Source of the DNA: Nanobdellati archaeon
GTDB taxonomy: Archaea > EX4484-52 > JAADEF01
Assembly: GCA_015520895.1 (NCBI GenBank)
Contig: WAPH01000029.1
Coordinates: forward strand, 1 to 9,338
Direction: 5' to 3'
Length of the DNA stretch: 9,338 nt
Under the pieces are notes generated by a model that did not search any database, had not been told where the DNA came from, and saw only the letters and a program-made list of their open reading frames with translations. Positions 1-5,670 of the stretch are shown piece after piece. How positions within the stretch are numbered: the stretch's first letter is position 1; each line of letters begins with the position of its first letter. A program made the position numbers and the translations under genes.

Positions 1-2
1 CA

Positions 3-440
3 TTACATATTAGCAACAATTCATACTCCTTTACTTTTTTAAAAACAATAACTGCAAAATTATTGGCCCTATTACTTCATGGAAAGGTTCATGGAACTAT
101 AATAGAATTACCTTCTTACAATCTTTACATAGAAATAATAAAAGATTGTGTAGGATGGAAAACACTCTTAGCGTTAATAACTCTTTGGCTCATCTCTCCT
201 CTCAACTCAAAAATAAAAGCAGTATTAATTATCTTTTCCTTACCTATTGCTTTCTTAATAAATATCACACGTATACTTATAGCGATTCTATTAACTTATC
301 TCTCCTCAAATTCTTCATCTTATTATTTTTATGATAACATAGTATTTAAGATTTTCAATATTCCCTTGATAATAGTTATTTATCTTTTTATAATTCTCTC
401 CTTACGTAAAAAAGAAACTAGTCATTTAAAGAATTTATAA
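3..440 (+). CDS. Archaeosortase/exosortase-family membrane transpeptidase, C-terminal part (5' partial)
   Basis: The frame is open to the left edge, so the TTG at 63 is not the true start; 145 residues are visible. Family members are multi-pass membrane cysteine enzymes that cleave C-terminal sorting signals of surface proteins and transfer them to an anchor. Counting from the codon at 63, I see the catalytic Cys29 in a DCVGWKT motif at a membrane border, a hydrophobic helix (about 35-46), then a helix carrying the NITRI motif with the conserved Arg70. A last TM (about 97-114) is followed by a basic tail. The third conserved residue, usually His (Arg in ArtA), would be expected in FYDNIVF (89-95), where there is no His or Arg. 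No protein in the window carries a recognisable sorting tail, so its substrate lies elsewhere. The end overlaps the convergent Nudix gene by 23 nt. The family call is good; the subfamily is not determined. Confidence 0.8.
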   Translation, partial: LHISNNSYSFTFLKTITAKLLALLLHGKVHGTIIELPSYNLYIEIIKDCVGWKTLLALITLWLISPLNSKIKAVLIIFSLPIAFLINITRILIAILLTYLSSNSSSYYFYDNIVFKIFNIPLIIVIYLFIILSLRKKETSHLKNL

Positions 441-870
441 AATCCCTTACAATAAACTCATGGTCAAAACCTAAAACCTCTTTTTTATTAAAATAATTTA
501 ATACTTTAACCTCTCTTATTTCTTTATTGCTTTGATATGTTATTTTCTTATTTTTTAAAGAGTATTTTTTAGCAAACACCACTGTAATTACATGATACCT
601 ATGATCTCTATTGGGTTGGGAATAAACTCGAAACTGATCTTTAGGAGAGAAGTTAACATTTATACCTGATTCCTCTTTTAATTCTCGCATGGCTGCTTCT
701 TCCACTGTTTCATTACACTCAACCATACCACCAGGTAGAACAAAATATCCTTTGTAAGGTTCAGTATTACGCCTTACAGCAAGAAAGTAAAAGTTATTAG
801 ATGAAGAAGTATCATAAAGCAAGACATCCACAGCAATTCTCGGTTTACAAGACTTACGTAAGAAGAGCAT
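418..870 (-). CDS. Nudix hydrolase, ADP-ribose pyrophosphatase-like
   Basis: This is a 150-residue protein, normal for a single-domain Nudix enzyme. The Nudix box is complete: Gly48, five residues, Glu54, seven residues, then REL-K-EE-S-G-I at 62-70, giving the metal-binding glutamates. A YSQPNRDHR segment at 83-91, with a Pro about 16 residues past the box, resembles the family that cleaves ADP-ribose to AMP and ribose 5-phosphate. This substrate is an inference; other nucleoside diphosphate derivatives are possible. It is the second gene of a two-gene unit, starting 4 nt after the upstream stop. A GTGAT sequence (the 3' part of an archaeal SD) overlaps that stop and is well placed for the ATG at 870. 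It should act in the cytoplasm, since no signal or TM segment is seen. Its 3' end overlaps the archaeosortase gene by 23 nt. Confidence 0.93.
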   Translation of the reverse strand: MLFLRKSCKPRIAVDVLLYDTSSSNNFYFLAVRRNTEPYKGYFVLPGGMVECNETVEEAAMRELKEESGINVNFSPKDQFRVYSQPNRDHRYHVITVVFAKKYSLKNKKITYQSNKEIREVKVLNYFNKKEVLGFDHEFIVRDFINSLND

Positions 871-874
871 AATA

Positions 875-1252
875 TCACATAGGAAATACTTGTAAATAAA
901 GCATACCGCTATTATCTCTAAAAGGCACTAATAAATATTTTGCATCGATGGTGCTATATACAGTGTAATAAGAATTATTAAAGGTTAAATTAAAAGCATA
1001 AAGACCATCAACATATTGTGCTTGATTAATTGTTACACTCCCATTTAATTGTTGTGATAAAGATAAAGAGACTTTTTCTTGAGCATTTTTCAAACTAGTA
1101 ATATTGAGTGTTATAATAAAATTATTTATTTCTTGCTGTAAATCATTATAACGAGAAACCTGGATCACGTAACCTAAAAGTAATAAAAAGGATAAAGTTC
1201 CCAACATTATTACAGCTATTTTTAAGTTACGTACAGTATCTTTTTCAGCCAT
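875..1252 (-). CDS. Small single-pass membrane protein of unknown function
   Basis: I do not recognise this 125-residue protein. A short basic cytoplasmic head (residues 1-11) is followed by one strong TM helix (about 12-30), then an extracytoplasmic part. That part begins with a Gln/Asn-rich, probably helical stretch (about 33-70) and ends in a beta-rich, Tyr-rich section (about 73-125). Four N-X-S/T sequons lie outside the membrane. There are no Cys residues and no catalytic motif. The layout is that of an N-in, C-out anchored domain. It is the first gene of a minus-strand unit with the Nudix hydrolase. The ATG has no SD and sits about 27 nt from a TATA-like box shared with the divergent gene, so its mRNA is probably leaderless. 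The reading frame is convincing from operon context and topology; the function is unknown. Confidence 0.75.
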   Translation of the reverse strand: MAEKDTVRNLKIAVIMLGTLSFLLLLGYVIQVSRYNDLQQEINNFIITLNITSLKNAQEKVSLSLSQQLNGSVTINQAQYVDGLYAFNLTFNNSYYTVYSTIDAKYLLVPFRDNSGMLYLQVFPM

Positions 1253-1274
1253 ATTAATAAAAGGTCTTATTAAA

Positions 1275-1285
1275 CTTTAAAAAGA
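1275..1285. promoter_or_regulatory. Shared TATA-like box between divergent genes
   Basis: The near-symmetric CTTTAAAAAGA lies in the 56-nt gap between the minus-strand start at 1252 and the plus-strand start at 1309. Its centre is about 27 nt from the first and 29 nt from the second, the usual distance of an archaeal TATA box from a transcription start at the start codon. Neither start has an SD. One element may serve both directions, or two TATA-binding sites may overlap here. This is a prediction from spacing and composition only. Confidence 0.5.
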
Positions 1286-1308
1286 TATGTAAACTTATTC
1301 TTTATTAT

Positions 1309-1731
1309 ATGGAAGATGCATCTCAAAGCGCTATAAAGATATGGATGCTATTTGAAGTACAAGCAAGTGATGAGAACGTAGCAAAAAATGCTCTCATTAA
1401 ACATATCAGCATGCTCTCGAGAGAAGAAGGTGTTAAGGTTGAAGAAAAACATATTGAAGAAAAAGTTGAAGAAATAGAGGCTTCAGAAAACTTAAAACAA
1501 AAAGGTGTGCTAAAACTTTATTCTTCTTTTGGAGAAGTTACTGCGACGTTAAAGGATTTAGAAACAGCAGTAAGGATCATAACTAATTACGCACCCTCCT
1601 CCTTAGAAGTATTAGCACCTGAGAAATATTCTATTAAATTAAGAGATATGCAAGAAATGTTAGTAAATCTTTCAGATTTTGTTCATAAATTGTTATCACA
1701 AGGGATAGGAGGAATAGTCATAAGAACATGA
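1309..1731 (+). CDS. Conserved-looking archaeal protein of unknown function, 140 aa
   Basis: This is a soluble protein with no signal or TM segment. An N-terminal part (about 8-35, WMLFEVQASDEN..) looks like a strand-helix unit. A Glu/Lys-rich charged helix follows (38-65), then a second strand-helix unit (67-93) leading to a NYAPSSLEVLAPEK segment (93-106). A C-terminal helix contains DMQEMLVNLSDFVHKLL (113-129). From memory, the 'Y-x-P-S-x-L/I-E-x-L-x-P' segment followed by an 'LQ' helix resembles an uncharacterised family of small archaeal proteins, which I cannot verify here. No catalytic residues stand out. The ATG has no SD and follows a TATA-like box at leaderless spacing. The stop codon overlaps the SD of the next gene, so it is probably co-transcribed and translationally coupled with the membrane-anchored regulator. 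Confidence 0.75.
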   Translation: MEDASQSAIKIWMLFEVQASDENVAKNALIKHISMLSREEGVKVEEKHIEEKVEEIEASENLKQKGVLKLYSSFGEVTATLKDLETAVRIITNYAPSSLEVLAPEKYSIKLRDMQEMLVNLSDFVHKLLSQGIGGIVIRT

Positions 1732-1734
1732 GGT
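1730..1734 (+). promoter_or_regulatory. Shine-Dalgarno site overlapping the upstream stop codon
   Basis: GAGGT begins inside the TGA stop (1729-1731) of the 140-residue gene and lies 6 nt before the ATG at 1741. This fixes the downstream start and implies translational coupling of the two genes. Confidence 0.7.
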
Positions 1735-1740
1735 AATAAC

Positions 1741-2643
1741 ATGTATCGGAAAAGAGTGTTGGTTATTTTCCTCCTCTTATTTATAAATTTTACATATGCA
1801 ACAACTATAGATTACGAAAAATTCACTTTTTATCTTTATGAGAATACAACTTCTCGAGTGATTCTTCACATAAATTTTACAGACATTACTACCTACAACA
1901 TCTCTTACTTTGTTTTAGATGACGTACGGAATCTAAGAGCATATGACAAAAATGGAGAAATTAAATGTACTTTGAATAAAGAAAGTATAGGTACTGAAAT
2001 AAGTTGTTATAAGAGATCAGAAAAACAATCTAATGCCTCTATTATTTTGATGTATTACACTAACACTATAACTCCGAAACAAGATTATCTAATATTTCGA
2101 TATGCAATACCTGTAATATACCCTACTAAAAAAATAGAAGTTGAAGCATACCTTCCGGAAGGTGCAGTAGTAGTAAATAGTGAAAATTTTGAAACCATAA
2201 CGCCTAAACCTACTAAAATAGGAAGTGACGAAAAAGGAAGGAGATTTAAAATAGAATGGATTTTGAATGAACCACAGTTAGGTAAAACATATACATTTAA
2301 TATATATTATGAGTTAAGAGCACAACCTCTTATGTCTGAAAAAAGCAGGATATTTTATATCATAAGTTCATTAATAGTTGTAAGTTTAATACTTCTAGTC
2401 GCTATTTACTACTTTCTAAAAAAACAAAAAGAAGAGAAAGTTATAAATATTCTCATAGAAGATGAAAAGAAAGTTCTCGATGCTATTAAAGAGTTAGGTG
2501 AAGGATGTAAGCAAAAAGATGTAGTCAAATACACTGGTTTTTCTAAAGCTAAAGTTAGTAGGATAGTAGAAGAACTTAAAAAACGCAATATTATAGAGGT
2601 GGAGAAAGTAGGCAAACACAATAAACTCTATCTAAAAAAGTAA
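1741..2643 (+). CDS. Membrane-anchored winged-helix transcriptional regulator with ectodomain
   Basis: The 300-residue protein has four parts. Residues 1-20 are a signal peptide with likely cleavage after TYA. Residues 21-200 form a beta-rich ectodomain with several N-X-S/T sequons and one possible disulphide (Cys76-Cys89). One TM helix spans 204-226, followed by a Lys/Glu linker. Residues 240-300 are a winged-helix DNA-binding domain, with helix DEKKVLDAIKEL, the helix-turn-helix KQKDVVKYTGFSKAKVSRIV, and a wing ending in KHNKLYLKK. This resembles the MarR/IclR-like winged helices found at the C-terminus of many archaeal membrane proteins. The design is a one-component sensor: the outside domain may sense a ligand or surface state and pass it to DNA. 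The signal and target genes are unknown. It is the second gene of a pair, with an SD overlapping the upstream stop. Topology is confident; the sensing role is inference. Confidence 0.87.
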   Translation: MYRKRVLVIFLLLFINFTYATTIDYEKFTFYLYENTTSRVILHINFTDITTYNISYFVLDDVRNLRAYDKNGEIKCTLNKESIGTEISCYKRSEKQSNASIILMYYTNTITPKQDYLIFRYAIPVIYPTKKIEVEAYLPEGAVVVNSENFETITPKPTKIGSDEKGRRFKIEWILNEPQLGKTYTFNIYYELRAQPLMSEKSRIFYIISSLIVVSLILLVAIYYFLKKQKEEKVINILIEDEKKVLDAIKELGEGCKQKDVVKYTGFSKAKVSRIVEELKKRNIIEVEKVGKHNKLYLKK

Positions 2644-2644
2644 A

Positions 2645-2653
2645 ATTTTAAAA
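2645..2653 (+). promoter_or_regulatory. TATA-like box of the prolyl-tRNA synthetase gene
   Basis: ATTTTAAAA lies in the 32-nt gap after the regulator gene, centred about 27 nt before the ATG at 2676. With no SD in front of that ATG, it fits a separate leaderless promoter for the synthetase rather than read-through alone. Confidence 0.5.
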
Positions 2654-2675
2654 CTTCTTCCTTTTTATTTAAAAT

Positions 2676-4124
2676 ATGGTTGATAAAAGAAAAAAAGACT
2701 TGGGTGTTGCAGTTAAAAAAAATGAAAATTTCTCTGAATGGTATGTTCAGGTTGTAACAAGGGCGGGTTTGGCAGAACATTCTCCTGTAAAAGGATGTAT
2801 GATAATAAAACCATGGGGCTATGCCATATGGGAAAAGATACAGCAATACCTTAATAATAAATTCAAAGAATTAGGTATAGAAAATTCTTATTTCCCTTTA
2901 TTAATACCCAAATCCATCTTAGCCAAAGAGGAAGAACACGTAGAAGGATTTGTACCAGAAGTAGCATGGGTGACTAAAGGAGGAGATAAAGAATTAGAAG
3001 AACCCTTAGCCATTAGACCTACTTCTGAAACTATAATGTATGCTACATTTTCAAAATGGATAAGAAGTCATCGAGATTTACCTTTAAAGATAAATCAATG
3101 GGCTAATATAGTAAGATGGGAAACAAAATCCACTAAATTATTTCTAAGAACGCGAGAGTTTTTATGGCAGGAAGGTCATACTGCTCATGCAACTAAAGAA
3201 GAAGCAGAAGAAATGGTTAAAGAAATGCTAAATGTCTATGAAATCATGGCTAAAGAACTATTAGCCATAGCCACTATAAAAGGCAAAAAAACGGAAAGTG
3301 AGAAGTTTGCAGGTGCTGATTACACTACTACTATAGAAGGTCTTATGCCTGATGCTAAAGCACTTCAAATGGGTACCTCACATCTACTAGGACAAAACTT
3401 TGCAAAAGCTTATGATATAAAGTTTTTAGGTGAAGATGAAAAAGAACATTATGTATGGCAGACGTCATGGGGTGTGAGTACGAGATTAATAGGAGCTTTA
3501 GTAATGGTACATGGCGATAATTACGGATTGGTTTTACCACCTGCGGTTGCTCCATTACAAGTAATCATTGTTCCTATATGGTTCAAAGATAATAAAAAAG
3601 AAGTATTAAACTATGCCAAGACCATAAAGAAAAAAATTGAAAAAATAAGTAAAGTAAAAATAGATGAAAGAGATTACGTCACTCCTGGATTTAAATTTAA
3701 TGAGTGGGAATTAAAAGGAGTCCCTATAAGAATAGAAATAGGAATGCGAGAAAAAGAAGAAAAGAAAGCAGTAGTTTTCAGAAGAGATACTAGAGAAAAA
3801 GAAACAATAAATATAGAAGAACTACCATCAAAAATAGAATCTTTATTAAAAGAGATACAAGAGAACTTATATGAAAAAAGTAAAAACTATCTTAATAACC
3901 ACATATTTGAAACAAACAGTTATGATGAACTTAAAGAAATAATTTTGGAAAAAAAGGGTGCAGTAAAAGCAGGATGGTGCGGTAAAGAAGAATGTGAAGA
4001 AAGAATTAAAGATGAAACGACAGCAACACCAAGATGCATACCTTTCAATGAGAAAGTAAAAGAAAAATGTGTAGTGTGCGGTAAAAAGGCTAAGTACACT
4101 GTTATTTTCGCAAAAGCATATTAG
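2676..4124 (+). CDS. proS: Prolyl-tRNA synthetase, archaeal/eukaryotic type
   Basis: This class II enzyme attaches proline to tRNA-Pro in the cytoplasm. At 482 residues it has the normal length for the form that lacks the bacterial editing insertion. The catalytic domain starts with the EWYVQVV..AEHSPVKGCMIIKPWGYAIW region (21-52). It then shows the RPTSE loop (114-118), motif 2 around RWE (147-149) with RTREFLWQEGHTAH (158-171), and motif 3 around WGVSTRLIGALVMVHGD (265-281, Arg270). The anticodon-binding domain is about 292-395. The C-terminal zinc-binding domain has Cys435, Cys440, Cys465 and Cys468, and the chain ends in AKAY with the C-terminal Tyr typical of this type. A TATA-like box and no SD suggest a leaderless message. 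The DUF192 gene follows 13 nt later, probably in the same transcript. No residues appear to be missing. Confidence 0.98.
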   Translation: MVDKRKKDLGVAVKKNENFSEWYVQVVTRAGLAEHSPVKGCMIIKPWGYAIWEKIQQYLNNKFKELGIENSYFPLLIPKSILAKEEEHVEGFVPEVAWVTKGGDKELEEPLAIRPTSETIMYATFSKWIRSHRDLPLKINQWANIVRWETKSTKLFLRTREFLWQEGHTAHATKEEAEEMVKEMLNVYEIMAKELLAIATIKGKKTESEKFAGADYTTTIEGLMPDAKALQMGTSHLLGQNFAKAYDIKFLGEDEKEHYVWQTSWGVSTRLIGALVMVHGDNYGLVLPPAVAPLQVIIVPIWFKDNKKEVLNYAKTIKKKIEKISKVKIDERDYVTPGFKFNEWELKGVPIRIEIGMREKEEKKAVVFRRDTREKETINIEELPSKIESLLKEIQENLYEKSKNYLNNHIFETNSYDELKEIILEKKGAVKAGWCGKEECEERIKDETTATPRCIPFNEKVKEKCVVCGKKAKYTVIFAKAY

Positions 4125-4131
4125 AAAGGAG
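4125..4131 (+). promoter_or_regulatory. Shine-Dalgarno site of the DUF192 gene
   Basis: AAAGGAG follows directly after the proS stop codon and lies 6 nt before the ATG at 4138. It is the clearest SD in the window and supports translation of this gene as a downstream member of the proS transcript. Confidence 0.8.
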
Positions 4132-4137
4132 AATAAA

Positions 4138-4488
4138 ATGGAAATAAAATTATGTTCATCGTTTTTTTCGAGAATCAAAGGTCTAATGTTTCAAAAAAAA
4201 GGTAGCGCTTTATTAGATTTTAAGAAAGAAGGTTTTTGGGAAATATGGATGTTTGGAATGAGGTATGACTTAATACTTTACTTCCTAGACAAAAATGGCA
4301 AAGTAGTCGACAAAACTTATGCTAAAAAATTAACTTTAAATCCCTTGACTTGGAAAATCTACAAAGGGAAAAAACCATATAGGTATGTACTAGAAGTAGA
4401 CGTAAGAGAGAATAATAAAGTTAACCTTAATCTGGGCGATGATGCCTTAAGCTTTATCAAACAGTCCGCTAAACTCATCAAGCATTAA
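4138..4488 (+). CDS. DUF192 (COG1430) family protein
   Basis: This 116-residue protein matches the small DUF192 fold. It has the early S-R-x-KGLMFQ segment (11-19) and the central FWEIWMFGMRYDLILYFLDKNGKVVD region, which corresponds to the family's 'fwM...pLDiiFid..g.Vv' core. It also has a late YVLEVD strand, and NLGD near the end corresponds to the family's 'G(D)' turn. The biochemical function of the family is not known. Many relatives carry a signal peptide; this one has none that I can see, so it is probably cytoplasmic. It follows proS after 13 nt with a good SD. Its last 42 nt overlap the 3' end of the convergent glycosidase gene, so the two messages share an antisense region. Confidence 0.85.
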   Translation: MEIKLCSSFFSRIKGLMFQKKGSALLDFKKEGFWEIWMFGMRYDLILYFLDKNGKVVDKTYAKKLTLNPLTWKIYKGKKPYRYVLEVDVRENNKVNLNLGDDALSFIKQSAKLIKH

Positions 4489-5631
4489 AATGAATACAGC
4501 ATTAGTCCAACCAAAACCTTTTTGTAAACCGTATCTCTCTGTTTTAGGTAAACCCCCGTTAACTACATCATATCTTTCCCAGAAAAACTTCGTTTTATCA
4601 AACACCTCTTTGTTAAGCTTAACCCATTTAGAAGCTATACGGTAAGCATCATCCTCATACCCGTAATTTAATAAACCTTTTACTATAATCCACTGCTGAT
4701 GGGCCCATCCGCTTGGATAATCATGTTGTTTATGAGCATTCTGAAGTTTAATTAAGCCTGTTTTTTGAGTATTAGCTATACCATGTTCATATTCCAACTG
4801 GGATAAATTTTCAACTAAAGCTTTTGCTTGTTTTTTATCTGCCAATTCAGCCCATAAAGGATAATAAGAAGCAACAGAATAAAAAGAAGATGTAGATTCG
4901 TTAACATAATCATAATCAAAGAACATTCCATGATCTTCGTCCCACATTAACTTGTTTATTGTTTTAGCCCGTTCTCTGGCCTTTTTAGAATACTCTTTTT
5001 TCTTTTCCTTTTCCCTAACCATTCCATATATCTCTGATAAATCTTTTTCGTATTTATAAAGCAAAGTATTTAGATCTATAGGAAGAAAATCTAAACATCT
5101 ATCTTGGAATCGTGATGTCATATCCCAGCCGGATTCATGTTCTGCAGTGAGATGAGTAATAAAATGATCTGCATATCTAGATAGATCTTTATAAACTAAA
5201 TGACTTTTATTTTGCCAATAATGTTTTAACTCTTTTTCAGCAACATTTGCAATATTTAATAGCCATTCTTTGTCTCCGTCATATTCATATACTGCTAAAG
5301 CCATAGATGTTAAGAAAGGGGGTTGTGACATGCCTAAATTATAATACCTATTACGTGCTGGGATTATCCCGTATCTTCTAAACAAATAAGCAAAATTATT
5401 TACTATACCTTTAGCTAATGCTATTTTTCCTAATCTTAATAAACCTAGAATAATAAAATAACTATCCCAATAGAACTGGTCATATTTAAAAAAAGAATGA
5501 TTAGGTGCAACATATGGAAATGGTAGGGCTATATGGACTTTTCTATGCGTGTTCAAATAAAAAGTACTTTTTTTGAACATAAATTTTATATATCTAATAC
5601 ATTTCTTACAATTACTATATTCTTCTATCAT
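4447..5631 (-). CDS. Trehalase-like glycoside hydrolase, clan GH-G (GH37/GH63)
   Basis: This 394-residue, probably cytoplasmic enzyme should have an (alpha/alpha)6 barrel. Signature-like elements are FYWDSYFIILGL (53-64), corresponding to the trehalase 'YxWDxY' motif, ESGWDMTSRF (166-175) with the likely acid Asp170, QHDYPSGWAHQQW (302-314), corresponding to 'QWDxPxGWxPxQ', and LQKGFGWTNA (369-378). These favour a GH37-like call. However, the protein is shorter than typical trehalases (about 500 or more), the first signature has lost its Arg, and the expected base Glu, four residues before Gln370, is Arg366 with Glu365 just beside it. The substrate is open: trehalose, or glucosyl/mannosyl-glycerate as in some short GH63 enzymes. 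The start at 5631 fits a TATA-like box 27 nt upstream and has no SD. A CKKC pair (8-11) sits in an N-terminal extension of unknown role. Confidence 0.82.
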   Translation of the reverse strand: MIEEYSNCKKCIRYIKFMFKKSTFYLNTHRKVHIALPFPYVAPNHSFFKYDQFYWDSYFIILGLLRLGKIALAKGIVNNFAYLFRRYGIIPARNRYYNLGMSQPPFLTSMALAVYEYDGDKEWLLNIANVAEKELKHYWQNKSHLVYKDLSRYADHFITHLTAEHESGWDMTSRFQDRCLDFLPIDLNTLLYKYEKDLSEIYGMVREKEKKKEYSKKARERAKTINKLMWDEDHGMFFDYDYVNESTSSFYSVASYYPLWAELADKKQAKALVENLSQLEYEHGIANTQKTGLIKLQNAHKQHDYPSGWAHQQWIIVKGLLNYGYEDDAYRIASKWVKLNKEVFDKTKFFWERYDVVNGGLPKTERYGLQKGFGWTNAVFILMLDEFSGLFDKA

Positions 5632-5635
5632 AATT

Positions 5636-5649
5636 ATCTATATATAGAT
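5636..5649 (+). promoter_or_regulatory. TATA box of the metallo-beta-lactamase gene within a 14-bp perfect palindrome
   Basis: ATCTATATATAGAT is its own reverse complement. Its TATA core is centred 28 nt before the ATG at 5671, which has no SD, so it is well placed as the archaeal promoter of the rightward gene. Confidence 0.55.
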
Positions 5650-5668
5650 TAAAAAATATATTTTTTAA
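5649..5668 (-). promoter_or_regulatory. TATA box of the glycosidase gene within a 20-bp perfect palindrome
   Basis: The segment is a perfect inverted repeat with no spacer: TT, six A, TATA, six T, AA. Its centre is about 27 nt upstream of the minus-strand ATG at 5631, which has no SD. It could act simply as the TATA box, or as an operator lying between the divergent genes. AT-only composition makes chance symmetry easier. Confidence 0.5.
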
Positions 5669-5670
5669 AT

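Noticed and set aside
63..65. TTG as the start of the archaeosortase gene
   Set aside because: The same frame stays open for 20 further codons to the window edge and encodes hydrophobic sequence consistent with more of the protein, so the gene is 5' partial.
146..334. Plus-strand open frame of 62 codons inside the archaeosortase gene
   Set aside because: It lies wholly within a better supported gene in another frame, with no SD, no promoter and no domain.
2409..2846. Two minus-strand open frames (2409-2621 and 2628-2846) opposite the regulator and proS
   Set aside because: They are antisense to well supported domains, and their composition is what the reverse strand of Lys/Glu-rich coding DNA gives (Ser/Phe/Leu-rich).
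3355..3555. Minus-strand open frame opposite proS
   Set aside because: It is antisense to conserved synthetase motifs, with no start signal or recognisable product.
2676..4124. Possible regulatory or duplicated (non-canonical) prolyl-tRNA synthetase paralogue
   Set aside because: All catalytic motifs, the anticodon-binding domain, the four zinc cysteines and the C-terminal Tyr are present at normal length, so it is best read as the housekeeping enzyme.
3867..4178. Minus-strand 103-codon open frame opposite the 3' end of proS
   Set aside because: Phe/Tyr/Cys-rich composition is the reverse-strand image of the Lys/Glu/zinc-binding region. It also spans the proS-DUF192 junction, whose SD and start are clear.
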